Positions 27,304-34,815 of a stretch of DNA of 64,000 nucleotides are shown here, piece after piece. The position numbers and the translations under genes are program-made. The notes beneath the pieces were generated by a model. That model was not told where the DNA came from and made no database searches. It saw only the letters and a list, made by a program, of their open reading frames with translations. The stretch comes from a virus: positions 1 to 64,000 of the IMG/VR virus record IMGVR_UViG_3300032223_003183; one strand, 5' to 3'. The first letter of the stretch is position 1. Every line of letters starts with the position of its first letter.

Positions 27304-27539
27304 TAAAATTAAGCCAATTATTAGAAGGACAACAACTAACAGAATTTAATTTTCCTGATGGTTTTCAACCTGCAAAATCTGTTCCTCAAGGAGGAGCAAT
27401 GTGTGCTAATTGTGCTAAATGGGATAAAAAAAATCAAGTTTGTAAAGGGCAATATTATATTGAATGGAATGGTAATGGTGAAATACCTGCCGATCCTACA
27501 GAATACGTTTGTATTTGGTGGGTAGATAAAAGAAAATAA
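27300..27539 (+). CDS. Small leader-bearing four-cysteine protein
   Basis: After the leader MIKLSQLLEGQQLTE, this 79-residue product has four cysteines in a C-x2-C-x8-C...C arrangement (AMCANCAKWDKKNQVCKG, then YVCIWW). This would suit a small iron-sulfur cluster (HiPIP-like) or a zinc site. Its start overlaps the upstream stop by 4 bases (ATGA). The L-L-E and L-T-E positions match the predicted prohead-protease consensus, leaving a mature protein of about 65 residues. Confidence 0.6.
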   Translation: MIKLSQLLEGQQLTEFNFPDGFQPAKSVPQGGAMCANCAKWDKKNQVCKGQYYIEWNGNGEIPADPTEYVCIWWVDKRK

Positions 27540-27541
27540 TT

Positions 27542-27886
27542 ATGATATCATTAAAAAACTTATTAAACGAAGGTACATTAGATAAAATATTCCACTTAGA
27601 TGGAATATTAATTGTAGATGATGCCGCTAGAAATCAAAAAGATATTTTATCTGATATTCGTTCCTTACCTGGAATTACAGTAGTAAGAAACGTAGAGATG
27701 GAACAAGATCCAACTTCAAGATATTTTAGAAGTAGAATAGAAACCAAAATTGATCCATACCCATATGTTAAACAAGATAAATTTGATTCTAATACTACTA
27801 TAAAATTAATCTTAGATAACATTAGAAAAGTACCTGGAGTAATAGGATTTAAAGAACAAGGAAATGTAACCTCTACAGAAAGTTAA
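27542..27886 (+). CDS. Small leader-bearing alpha/beta protein
   Basis: The 114-residue product starts MISLKNLLNEGTLDK, almost the same leader as the HAD protein (MISLSSLFEE). The remainder has a ferredoxin-like alternation: ILIVDDAARNQKDILSDI, TVVRNVEM, SRIETKIDPYPY, IKLILDNIRKVPGVIG. This resembles small ACT-like regulatory folds. No binding residues can be assigned. Three bases separate it from the flanking genes. Confidence 0.55.
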   Translation: MISLKNLLNEGTLDKIFHLDGILIVDDAARNQKDILSDIRSLPGITVVRNVEMEQDPTSRYFRSRIETKIDPYPYVKQDKFDSNTTIKLILDNIRKVPGVIGFKEQGNVTSTES

Positions 27887-27888
27887 AC

Positions 27889-28149
27889 ATGAGGCCCTAC
27901 CAAGAAGTTATACAAGATAATACTAAAATAAGAAAATTTAGTTTAGATATAGATTCAAATGAATTAATGTGGCATAGAGATGAAAAAGATCGCTATGTCA
28001 CTATTTTAGAAGGTAAAGATTGGGAATTTCAACTAGATAATGAATTACCTTTGGAACTTAAAAAAGGAGATTGTATATTTATACCTAAACAAACATATCA
28101 TAGAGTAATAAAAGGTACAACTGATTTGATAATTCAAATACAAGAATAA
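27889..28149 (+). CDS. Small cupin-fold protein
   Basis: The 86-residue sequence fits a minimal cupin. It has SNELMWHRDEKDR (a possible metal-binding His/Glu motif), a short strand pair YVTILEGKDWEF, then ELKKGDCIFIPKQTYHRVI with the G-D-x4-P-x4-H motif that closes cupin barrels. Cupins may be isomerases, dioxygenases or binding proteins, and the reaction is not predictable here. It lacks a leader. Its TAA overlaps the next ATG by one base. Confidence 0.7.
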   Translation: MRPYQEVIQDNTKIRKFSLDIDSNELMWHRDEKDRYVTILEGKDWEFQLDNELPLELKKGDCIFIPKQTYHRVIKGTTDLIIQIQE

Positions 28150-28301
28150 TGACTAAAGCCGAATTAAAAGAAATAATTAAAAAAATTGTACTTGATGAGA
28201 TGGTTAACATCCCTTCAGCACATAAAAGTATTAATGATAAGTTAATGCAAATTGCTAAACGTGAGAAGAAGGATGAAAATGAAGATAATCAACAAAAATA
28301 A
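28149..28301 (+). CDS. Small leader-like helical protein (50 residues)
   Basis: ATG 28149 to TAA 28299-28301 encodes MTKAELKEIIKKIVLDEMVN, followed by a short basic/acidic tail. The entire N-terminal half looks like the leader of the neighbouring proteins, with L-K-E and L-D-E sites. Coupling to the cupin gene (TAATG) and the three-base gap to the next ATG support its reality. If the leader is cut off, only about 33 residues remain, similar in scale to small internal peptides of T4. Confidence 0.55.
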   Translation: MTKAELKEIIKKIVLDEMVNIPSAHKSINDKLMQIAKREKKDENEDNQQK

Positions 28302-28303
28302 AA

Positions 28304-29890
28304 ATGAATAAATTATCTATATTAAAAAGATTAATCAAAGAAGAGATTGAGGATTTCCAAAATTCTCAACCTTTGACTTTTGAAAATGATCCATTAGAAT
28401 ATATTCTTCAAAAGTATCAATCATTAAATGATACATTAGAAGACTTAATGACACCTCACTATAGAGATTTAATTTCGGGTGTATTTGTAATAGCTTATAA
28501 ACCAACTACATTTAGAATTATACTTCATAATAAACAAGAATTCTATTTAATTTATGGACCAACTTGTTATACTGCTAAGATAGCAGGTAAAAAATATTAT
28601 TTAGAAAATTTATCTGAAGAAGAATTTGCTATCACTTCTATTGCTCAATTATTAGAATTAGGTTTACCTCCAGGAAGTACTGGACCAGAAACCCCAACAA
28701 AAAACGAAGCTAATCCAACTGAGGAAAAACCAGCAGAAGAAACTCCACCAGCAGAAGAAAAAAAACCTGAAGAAGTAAAAGAAGGATTAAATAAAATCAT
28801 TAAATTTAGAATATTAACTGAAGCTAGTGATAGAAATGTTAATACAAATACTGCGAAAGCAATTTCTTTTTTTTTAACTAAAGCAGATCCTTCATTAGGA
28901 TTTAAAGCTCAAAGTGATAAAAAAAGATTAGGTAATACTAAAAAACAAAGCCCTGCAGATGTAGAAGCAGCTTTTACTGATATTTTACAAGCTAAAAACA
29001 TTACCCCAATTCCACCAGGTGTAGCACCTAACCCATCAGGTAAATTTACCATGTATGAGTTTGAAACTCCTGATTTTGGATTAGTAAGAATAATTGTAAG
29101 TGGAGGTGGTAATGAAGGTGAAAAATACGAACAAAATTTTGTAGCTAGTGCTAAAGAATTAGCAGGTACTCCTAATAAAGATTTACCTAAAGCATTACAA
29201 ACTTTATATAGTACTCTAGGTATAGATAATACTAAATTAACATCAGAAGATATTTCATTTGCTGGAGGTACGGATACTAAAAGAGATTTAAGTTTTGAAG
29301 GGCCTAAAGATATTGGATCAACAATATCCGATATTACTATTATGTATGAAGGTGAACCTTATTATATTTCATTAAAAAATAAAAGTGGAAGTGGGTTATA
29401 TAGTGGTAAAAACGTTCCATTCTTTGCAATGCAAGGTGATAAAGTAGTTTATGATGCTTCTAAAAATGATCCAGCTTCTGATTCTAGTCAATTAATTGAT
29501 ATATTTAATATAGATGAAGATAAAGTAGCTGAAGGTTTAAATAATTATATTAATAAAACTGGAACTCCTACTACTTGGGAACCAATTAATATAGAAACAG
29601 GTAAATTTAAAAATTTCTTAGCTTCATCATTTGGGTATGGTTATTACTATGTAAAAGAAACCAAAGGAGGAGATGTTAAAGTAGTTCCAATTTTAACAGC
29701 AGAGGATGCTGATAAAGCAGTTGGTAATATAACCCAAACATTTGTTAAATATCCAGGTCCAAACACTAAAATAGCTGCATTATTAATTAAATCAACTGGT
29801 GGAATATTTGGTGATTCACAATTTTTAGTAACATTAAGAAATGCTCAAGGTAAACTATTACCATTATCTTTAAGGATAAGCAAATTATAA
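28304..29890 (+). CDS. Large leader-bearing protein with Pro/Glu-rich linker, function unknown
   Basis: The 528-residue protein begins MNKLSILKRLIKEEIEDFQN. Residues about 30-125 look globular. Residues about 125-160 are a linker of repeated PAEE and PEE units. A second leader-like sequence, EGLNKIIKFRILTEASDRN, follows near 163. The rest (about 175-528) is a large domain with GLVRIIVSGGGNEGEKYEQNF, DLSFEGPKDIGSTISDITI and YYISLKNKSGSGLYSG, a pattern that hints at a nuclease-like fold (E/D...S-L-K-N-K). I cannot assign it confidently. This is the last gene before a terminator. Confidence 0.55.
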   Translation: MNKLSILKRLIKEEIEDFQNSQPLTFENDPLEYILQKYQSLNDTLEDLMTPHYRDLISGVFVIAYKPTTFRIILHNKQEFYLIYGPTCYTAKIAGKKYYLENLSEEEFAITSIAQLLELGLPPGSTGPETPTKNEANPTEEKPAEETPPAEEKKPEEVKEGLNKIIKFRILTEASDRNVNTNTAKAISFFLTKADPSLGFKAQSDKKRLGNTKKQSPADVEAAFTDILQAKNITPIPPGVAPNPSGKFTMYEFETPDFGLVRIIVSGGGNEGEKYEQNFVASAKELAGTPNKDLPKALQTLYSTLGIDNTKLTSEDISFAGGTDTKRDLSFEGPKDIGSTISDITIMYEGEPYYISLKNKSGSGLYSGKNVPFFAMQGDKVVYDASKNDPASDSSQLIDIFNIDEDKVAEGLNNYINKTGTPTTWEPINIETGKFKNFLASSFGYGYYYVKETKGGDVKVVPILTAEDADKAVGNITQTFVKYPGPNTKIAALLIKSTGGIFGDSQFLVTLRNAQGKLLPLSLRISKL

Positions 29891-29916
29891 AAATAAATAA
29901 TTTTCTATTTTCAAAG

Positions 29917-29952
29917 AAATCTGCAATTCCATTTGGATGAGCAGATTTTTTT
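29917..29952 (+). terminator. Rho-independent terminator after the leader-protein cluster
   Basis: The stem AAATCTGC (29917-29924) pairs with GCAGATTT (29941-29948) around a 16-base loop, and the T run continues to 29952. It lies in the 94-base gap between the 528-residue protein and the FAD oxidoreductase gene and closes the preceding operon. Confidence 0.7.
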
Positions 29953-29984
29953 ACGTATATTAATCCCTAGTAAAAATTTAAAAC

Positions 29985-31289
29985 ATGAGTAAAAAAATTG
30001 TAATTGTAGGTGCTGGTGTAGCAGGTATTAATGCTGCTACTAAATTAGTAGACAATAACTATAAAGGTAAAATTACTATTATTGATATGGGGAAAGATCC
30101 TCATAAACGATTACCAAGTGAAGTAATGTGTGGTTTTGCAGGTGCAGGAGCATGGAGTGATGGTAAATTAACTTATCATACAGCCATTGGTGGTCAATTA
30201 AAAAAATACTGTGGTGAAGATAAAGCCATGGAATTAATGGATCAAGTTATTACTAACTTCAAACGTTTTCATCCTAAACCAGAAGAAGTACAATGTTCAA
30301 ATCCTGAAGCTGAACCTGAATTTATTAAACCATACTTTGGTTTAAGATTATTTCCTGTATGGCACGTTGGAACTGATTATCTATTAGAAATTGCTAAAAA
30401 TTGGTATTCATATTTAGTTGATAATGGAGTTGAATTTGTATGGGAAACCAAAGTAACAGATATTAATTTTAGTAAACAAATATTACGCTTTAATGATCCA
30501 AATATGTTTTGTACTTATGATGAACTTATTTTTGGTGTAGGTAAATCAGGTATTGACTTTGGTAAACAATTAGCTGAAAAATATGATTTACCAACTGAAC
30601 CTAAATCAGTACAAATTGGTGTTAGATTTGAAGCACCCCAAGAACACTTTCAAAAATTAATTGATATTTCATATGACTTTAAATTATATAGAAAATTTGA
30701 TGATAAAGGAGTATCACTTCGTTCATTCTGTACTAATAATAATGCTGCTTATGTTGCAGTAGAAGAAACATACGGAAACTATACTTACAATGGTCATGCT
30801 AAAAAAGATGAGAAGTATAGAAACAATATGACTAATTTCGGTATTATTATGGAATTAAATGGTATTGAAAATCCATTTGAATGGAGTAGAGAAATTGTTA
30901 AACAATGCCAATCACTAGACCATAGAGGATTATATTATTCACCTTCAAGAAAACCTTCATTCACTTCAGAAGGAGAACATGTTGATGCTTTTCAAATATC
31001 AGAAGCTGATATGGTTAGTGTAAGAAGAACATTCCAAGGTTATTTTAGATACATTGATGATTTTATTGATGATATGAAAAAAGTATTTCCTACATTAAAA
31101 GACGATTGGGGTATGTATATACCTGAAGTAAAATATTTATCACCTGAGCCACTTGTTGATTATACCAACTTAGCCTTGACCAAGTATCCTAACGTACATT
31201 TTGTTGGTGATGCCCTTTCCGCTAGAGGTATAACAGTAAGTGGTGCACAAGGTATTTATGTTGCAGAAGATATTTTGAAATACGAATAA
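29985..31289 (+). CDS. FAD-dependent oxidoreductase (COG2509-like)
   Basis: The 434-residue protein opens with an ADP-binding beta-alpha-beta unit, KIVIVGAGVAGINAA, with an acid (IID) at the end of the second strand. It contains GAGAWSDGKL near residue 50 and closes with VHFVGDALSARGITVSGAQG, a flavin-binding GD motif. This order fits FAD-dependent dehydrogenases of uncertain substrate (COG2509). Such an enzyme is unusual in a T4-like genome and may be an auxiliary metabolic gene, for example in cofactor, tRNA or pigment redox chemistry. The length is near the family's usual 450-550. Its own operon follows a terminator. Confidence 0.75.
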   Translation: MSKKIVIVGAGVAGINAATKLVDNNYKGKITIIDMGKDPHKRLPSEVMCGFAGAGAWSDGKLTYHTAIGGQLKKYCGEDKAMELMDQVITNFKRFHPKPEEVQCSNPEAEPEFIKPYFGLRLFPVWHVGTDYLLEIAKNWYSYLVDNGVEFVWETKVTDINFSKQILRFNDPNMFCTYDELIFGVGKSGIDFGKQLAEKYDLPTEPKSVQIGVRFEAPQEHFQKLIDISYDFKLYRKFDDKGVSLRSFCTNNNAAYVAVEETYGNYTYNGHAKKDEKYRNNMTNFGIIMELNGIENPFEWSREIVKQCQSLDHRGLYYSPSRKPSFTSEGEHVDAFQISEADMVSVRRTFQGYFRYIDDFIDDMKKVFPTLKDDWGMYIPEVKYLSPEPLVDYTNLALTKYPNVHFVGDALSARGITVSGAQGIYVAEDILKYE

Positions 31290-31308
31290 TTTTTATTATA
31301 TTATACAC

Positions 31309-31557
31309 ATGGAAGGAAAAGAACAAGATTATAAATCAAGAACATTAACTACCCAAGATGGTAGAACAATTACATATTTTGATGGTAAATTACATAACTG
31401 GGATGGTCCAGCATTAAAATATGCTAAGGAATTAAAGAAAAAAGACGAATACTATCTTTATGGTTTTCAGTACACTAAAGAAGAATGGCTAGAAGCACGT
31501 AGAGATAGACATGGAGTACCACCAGATAAGAATCCACAAGTAACATCAAGATTTTAA
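31309..31557 (+). CDS. Small conserved phage protein (DGKLHxxDGPA type)
   Basis: The 82-residue protein has YFDGKLHNWDGPALKYAKEL and YYLYGFQYTKEEW. This is the DGxLHxxDGPA...Y-x-G-x-x-Y-x-K-E-E-W pattern of small phage proteins of unknown function that resemble MORN-like repeats. It lies between the oxidoreductase and the kinase without obvious coupling. Function is unknown. Confidence 0.55.
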   Translation: MEGKEQDYKSRTLTTQDGRTITYFDGKLHNWDGPALKYAKELKKKDEYYLYGFQYTKEEWLEARRDRHGVPPDKNPQVTSRF

Positions 31558-31587
31558 TAATATTAATACAATTTTAAAAAACAAGTT

Positions 31588-32118
31588 ATGAAAATAGGTT
31601 TATGCGGTTCTATGTCTGTTGGCAAAACAACATTAGTTAATGCTTTAAAAGAGCTACCACAGTTTAAAGACTATAATTTTGCTACTGAACGTAGTAAATA
31701 TTTAAGAGATTTAGGTATTCCATTAAATACTGATTCTACATTAAAAGGTCAAACTGTATTTTTATCAGAACGTTGTGCTGAATTAATGCATGAGAATATT
31801 ATTACTGATAGAACTGTTATTGATGTAATGGCTTTTACACAGGCTGCTAAATCAATAAATCAAACAGATAAAATTGCATATGAAGAATATGCTCGTAATT
31901 TTATTGGAGAATACGATTATATTTTTTACATTTCTCCTGATGGAGTAGAAATAGAAGATAATGGTGTAAGAGAAACTAATGCTGAATATAGAAATTTGAT
32001 TGATTTTATTATTAGAGATACTTTAATATCATATAATCATAGATTAAAATGTTGTGTACCTATAAAAGGTACTACTGAGCAACGTATTAAACAAATATTA
32101 GAAACTATTTCTCTGTAA
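31588..32118 (+). CDS. P-loop nucleoside kinase-like protein (NadR-kinase/AAA_28 type)
   Basis: This 176-residue protein begins directly with a strand and Walker A: KIGLCGSMSVGKTTLVNAL (residues 2-20). It continues with TERSKYLRDLGIPLN, ERCAELMHENIITDRTVIDV (Walker B-like DR) and IFYISPDGVEIEDNGVRE. This is the layout of the NadR ribosylnicotinamide kinase and related deoxynucleoside kinase-like ATPases in AAA_28. The substrate is therefore probably a nucleoside, such as nicotinamide riboside or a deoxynucleoside. No leader is present, so it should act in the cytoplasm. Confidence 0.7.
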   Translation: MKIGLCGSMSVGKTTLVNALKELPQFKDYNFATERSKYLRDLGIPLNTDSTLKGQTVFLSERCAELMHENIITDRTVIDVMAFTQAAKSINQTDKIAYEEYARNFIGEYDYIFYISPDGVEIEDNGVRETNAEYRNLIDFIIRDTLISYNHRLKCCVPIKGTTEQRIKQILETISL

Positions 32119-32126
32119 TATTTATA
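32119..32126 (+). promoter_or_regulatory. TATTTATA promoter-like motif
   Basis: An exact TATTTATA begins one base after the kinase stop codon and ends 29 bases before the ATG at 32156. It is at the head of the packaging and head operon. Confidence 0.5.
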
Positions 32127-32155
32127 TCAAAACATTAATTTAAAAAATATAAAAC

Positions 32156-33160
32156 ATGGACATTAACGATAATTTTGATTTACGTAAGCATAGAGATTTC
32201 TTACTATCTGAATCAAGAATTAATGAGAGATTTGCTGACAAAATGTATGATGTAAATCCTCTTACTGGTGAGAAAGAAAGAGTAATCTACGAAAATGAAG
32301 TAGAAAGATTAGGTATTTTTGACGATATTGATCAAGATTTACTTCATGGTGATTATGGAGATGGAGAAGATAGACTAGAATATTTAGATGCTGTTATCAA
32401 ATATTGTACTAAAAAAATGGAAGACCAAGGTGATGATAATGGTGGATTATATGATATTGAACCTTCAGATGATATTGAATCTTTAGAGGAAAGCGAAGAA
32501 TTAGAAGAACTGGCTAAATTAACTAGTGCAGGTGGTACTTTTACCCCACTAGGACAAAGAGCAGCTGACATCATTAAAACTAATCCAGAATTAGAAAAAT
32601 CAGCATTATTGAAAGCTTTAAACTCAGATCCTGAAATTTCTAAAATTTTAGATGCTAGTGAAGAAGAATTACACCAAAACCAAACAAATAAATTTGCTGC
32701 TTTAGTTCGTGGTTCAAGAGAATTAGGACAAAGAGGTAGAAAAGCAGATCCAAATAAACCAGCTGCTGAACCAAAAGCAAAAGCTGAAAAACCAGCTTCA
32801 CAAAAATTAAAAATTACAAACCCTAAAGCAGACGAAAAACCAGTTCCTTCTGTATTTGATGGTGGAGAAGCTGATGCAGAAGATATTGCGGATGAAATGG
32901 CTGCAACAAGAGCTGCTAAGGGTGGTAAAAGATTAGGTACTGCTGCTGAAAAATTAGCTCAAGTAACTAAAGAAATGAAAGCTTTAATTCCTGCTTATCA
33001 AGCTGCTAAAGGTACTGCTAAAGAAGCTGCTATTGTAGCCCAATTAAAAGATTTAACTGCTGAGAAAAAAGCTTTAGAAGCTAAAGTAAACAAAATGATT
33101 AAAGCTCCAAAAACACAAGCTGCTTCTGATTTATATGATTATGGAGATGAAAATCTTTAA
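32156..33160 (+). CDS. Hypothetical protein upstream of the terminase; possible small terminase or core protein
   Basis: The 334-residue protein begins NFDLRKHRDFLLSESRINER, a leader-like helix with L-L-S-E. Residues about 75-125 are very acidic. Residues about 200-240 are an Ala/Lys/Pro-rich linker. The last 90 residues are a helical, coiled-coil-like Lys/Ala/Glu segment (KLAQVTKEMKALIPAYQAAK). Its place directly before gp17 is where T4 encodes the small terminase gp16, but it has no clear gp16 motif. It could equally be a packaged internal protein. Two hypotheses are open. Confidence 0.45.
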   Translation: MDINDNFDLRKHRDFLLSESRINERFADKMYDVNPLTGEKERVIYENEVERLGIFDDIDQDLLHGDYGDGEDRLEYLDAVIKYCTKKMEDQGDDNGGLYDIEPSDDIESLEESEELEELAKLTSAGGTFTPLGQRAADIIKTNPELEKSALLKALNSDPEISKILDASEEELHQNQTNKFAALVRGSRELGQRGRKADPNKPAAEPKAKAEKPASQKLKITNPKADEKPVPSVFDGGEADAEDIADEMAATRAAKGGKRLGTAAEKLAQVTKEMKALIPAYQAAKGTAKEAAIVAQLKDLTAEKKALEAKVNKMIKAPKTQAASDLYDYGDENL

Positions 33161-33177
33161 TCAAACCAAACTAAGTT

Positions 33178-34782
33178 ATGTCTGAAAATCAAAATCCAGT
33201 CCCATTAAAGGACATGATAAAACAAGAGTGGATAAGATGTGCCCAAGATCCCGTGTACTGGATGAAAAAATATTACTGGATTCAACACCCACAAAGAGGT
33301 AGAATCCAGTTTAACCTTTTCCCCTTCCAAGAAAAAGTATTATACCAACTACAAAAGAACGAGTATACAATTATTAATAAATCTCGTCAGTTAGGTATAT
33401 CAACATTAGCCTCAGCCTATGCTTTATGGTTAATGTTATTTAACAAAGATAAAAACGTACTGTGTATTGCAACCAAGCAGGAAACTGCTAAAAACATGGT
33501 AACTAAAGTACGTTTTGGTTATGATAATTTACCTAAATGGTTAAAAACAAGTGATAAACCATCAGAAAATAATAAGTTATCACTTAAATTAACTAACGGA
33601 TCACAAATTAAAGCAGTTGGTGCTACAGCGGATGCGGGTCGTTCAGAAGCCGTTTCTTTTCTTATTATTGATGAGGCCGCTTTCATTGAAGGTATTGATG
33701 AGATTTTCGCTTCAGCTCAGCAAACCTTAGCTACTGGGGGTCAATGTTTAGCCTTATCTACACCTTATGGTACAGGTAACTGGTTTCATAGAACATTTAC
33801 TAAAGCACAAGCTAGAGAAAATAGATTTGTTCCACTATCTTTACCTTGGACTGTTCACCCTGAACGAGACCAAACATGGAGAGATGCTCAAGATGAAATC
33901 TTAGGACTAAGAAACGCAGCACAAGAGTGTGATTGCGATTTTAGCACCTCAGGGGATACTGTTATTGAACCAGATTTACTTAACTTTTATGAATCTGCTT
34001 TTATTTCAGAACCAATGGAAAGAAGAGGAGCAGGTGGAGATTTATGGATTTGGGAATTACCTGATTATTCAAAATCATATATGGTAGTAGCCGACGTTGC
34101 TCGTGGAGATGGAACTGACTACTCTGCATTTCATATTTTTGATGTAGCTGAAGCAAAACAAGTAGCTGAATTTAAATCACAAGTTCAAACAAAAGATTAT
34201 GCTCACATATTATTTTCAATAGCCACTGAATATAATGATGCCTTACTAGTAGTAGAAAATGCTAATATTGGATGGAGCGTAATAGAAAATTTAATAGACA
34301 GAGGTTATAGAAATTTATATTACTCCTCTAAAGCCGATACCACAATGGGTGCTAATGAAAATCAATTAGCAAGAATGGAAAACGGTCAAGGTATGATACC
34401 AGGTTTTACAACTTCAATGAAAACAAGACCACTTTGTGTTTCAAAATTAGTTTCGTACCTACAAGAAAGATCAGTTATTTTCCAATCTCGTAGACTAATG
34501 GATGAATTAAGAGTATTCGTTTGGAAGAACGGAAAAGCTCAATCCCAATCAGGTTATAATGATGACTTGGTAATGTCTTTTTCCATTGGTTTATTCCTGA
34601 GAGACACTGCATTACGTTTTAGACAACAGGGTCTAGATTTAACTAGAGCTACTTTAGGTAGTTTCCATACTACAACACAACAAGCCCCTGGTATTTTTTC
34701 TTACAATTCTCAAGTTGATAATCCATATCAAATGAAAGATAGTATGGGGAATACAGAAGACTTAAATTGGCTTCTTGGTTAA
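33178..34782 (+). CDS. gp17: Terminase large subunit, gp17-like
   Basis: The 534-residue protein has the two-domain plan of phage packaging motors. The ATPase domain shows a deviant Walker A, KSRQLGIST, at residues 68-76, where the usual GK[T/S] lysine is replaced and a Lys sits at the N-terminal edge. Walker B is FLIIDEAAF near residue 160. The RNase-H-like nuclease starts MVVADVARGDGTDYS near 301, continues with LLVVENANIGWS, and ends with DDLVMSFS supplying further acidic residues. It translocates DNA into the prohead and cuts it. Confident in family. Confidence 0.92.
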   Translation: MSENQNPVPLKDMIKQEWIRCAQDPVYWMKKYYWIQHPQRGRIQFNLFPFQEKVLYQLQKNEYTIINKSRQLGISTLASAYALWLMLFNKDKNVLCIATKQETAKNMVTKVRFGYDNLPKWLKTSDKPSENNKLSLKLTNGSQIKAVGATADAGRSEAVSFLIIDEAAFIEGIDEIFASAQQTLATGGQCLALSTPYGTGNWFHRTFTKAQARENRFVPLSLPWTVHPERDQTWRDAQDEILGLRNAAQECDCDFSTSGDTVIEPDLLNFYESAFISEPMERRGAGGDLWIWELPDYSKSYMVVADVARGDGTDYSAFHIFDVAEAKQVAEFKSQVQTKDYAHILFSIATEYNDALLVVENANIGWSVIENLIDRGYRNLYYSSKADTTMGANENQLARMENGQGMIPGFTTSMKTRPLCVSKLVSYLQERSVIFQSRRLMDELRVFVWKNGKAQSQSGYNDDLVMSFSIGLFLRDTALRFRQQGLDLTRATLGSFHTTTQQAPGIFSYNSQVDNPYQMKDSMGNTEDLNWLLG

Positions 34783-34790
34783 AAAACAAA

Positions 34791-34798
34791 TATTTATA
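34791..34798 (+). promoter_or_regulatory. TATTTATA promoter-like motif
   Basis: An exact TATTTATA ends 17 bases before the portal start codon at 34816. Confidence 0.5.
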
Positions 34799-34815
34799 AT
34801 ATATAATAGAATTTT

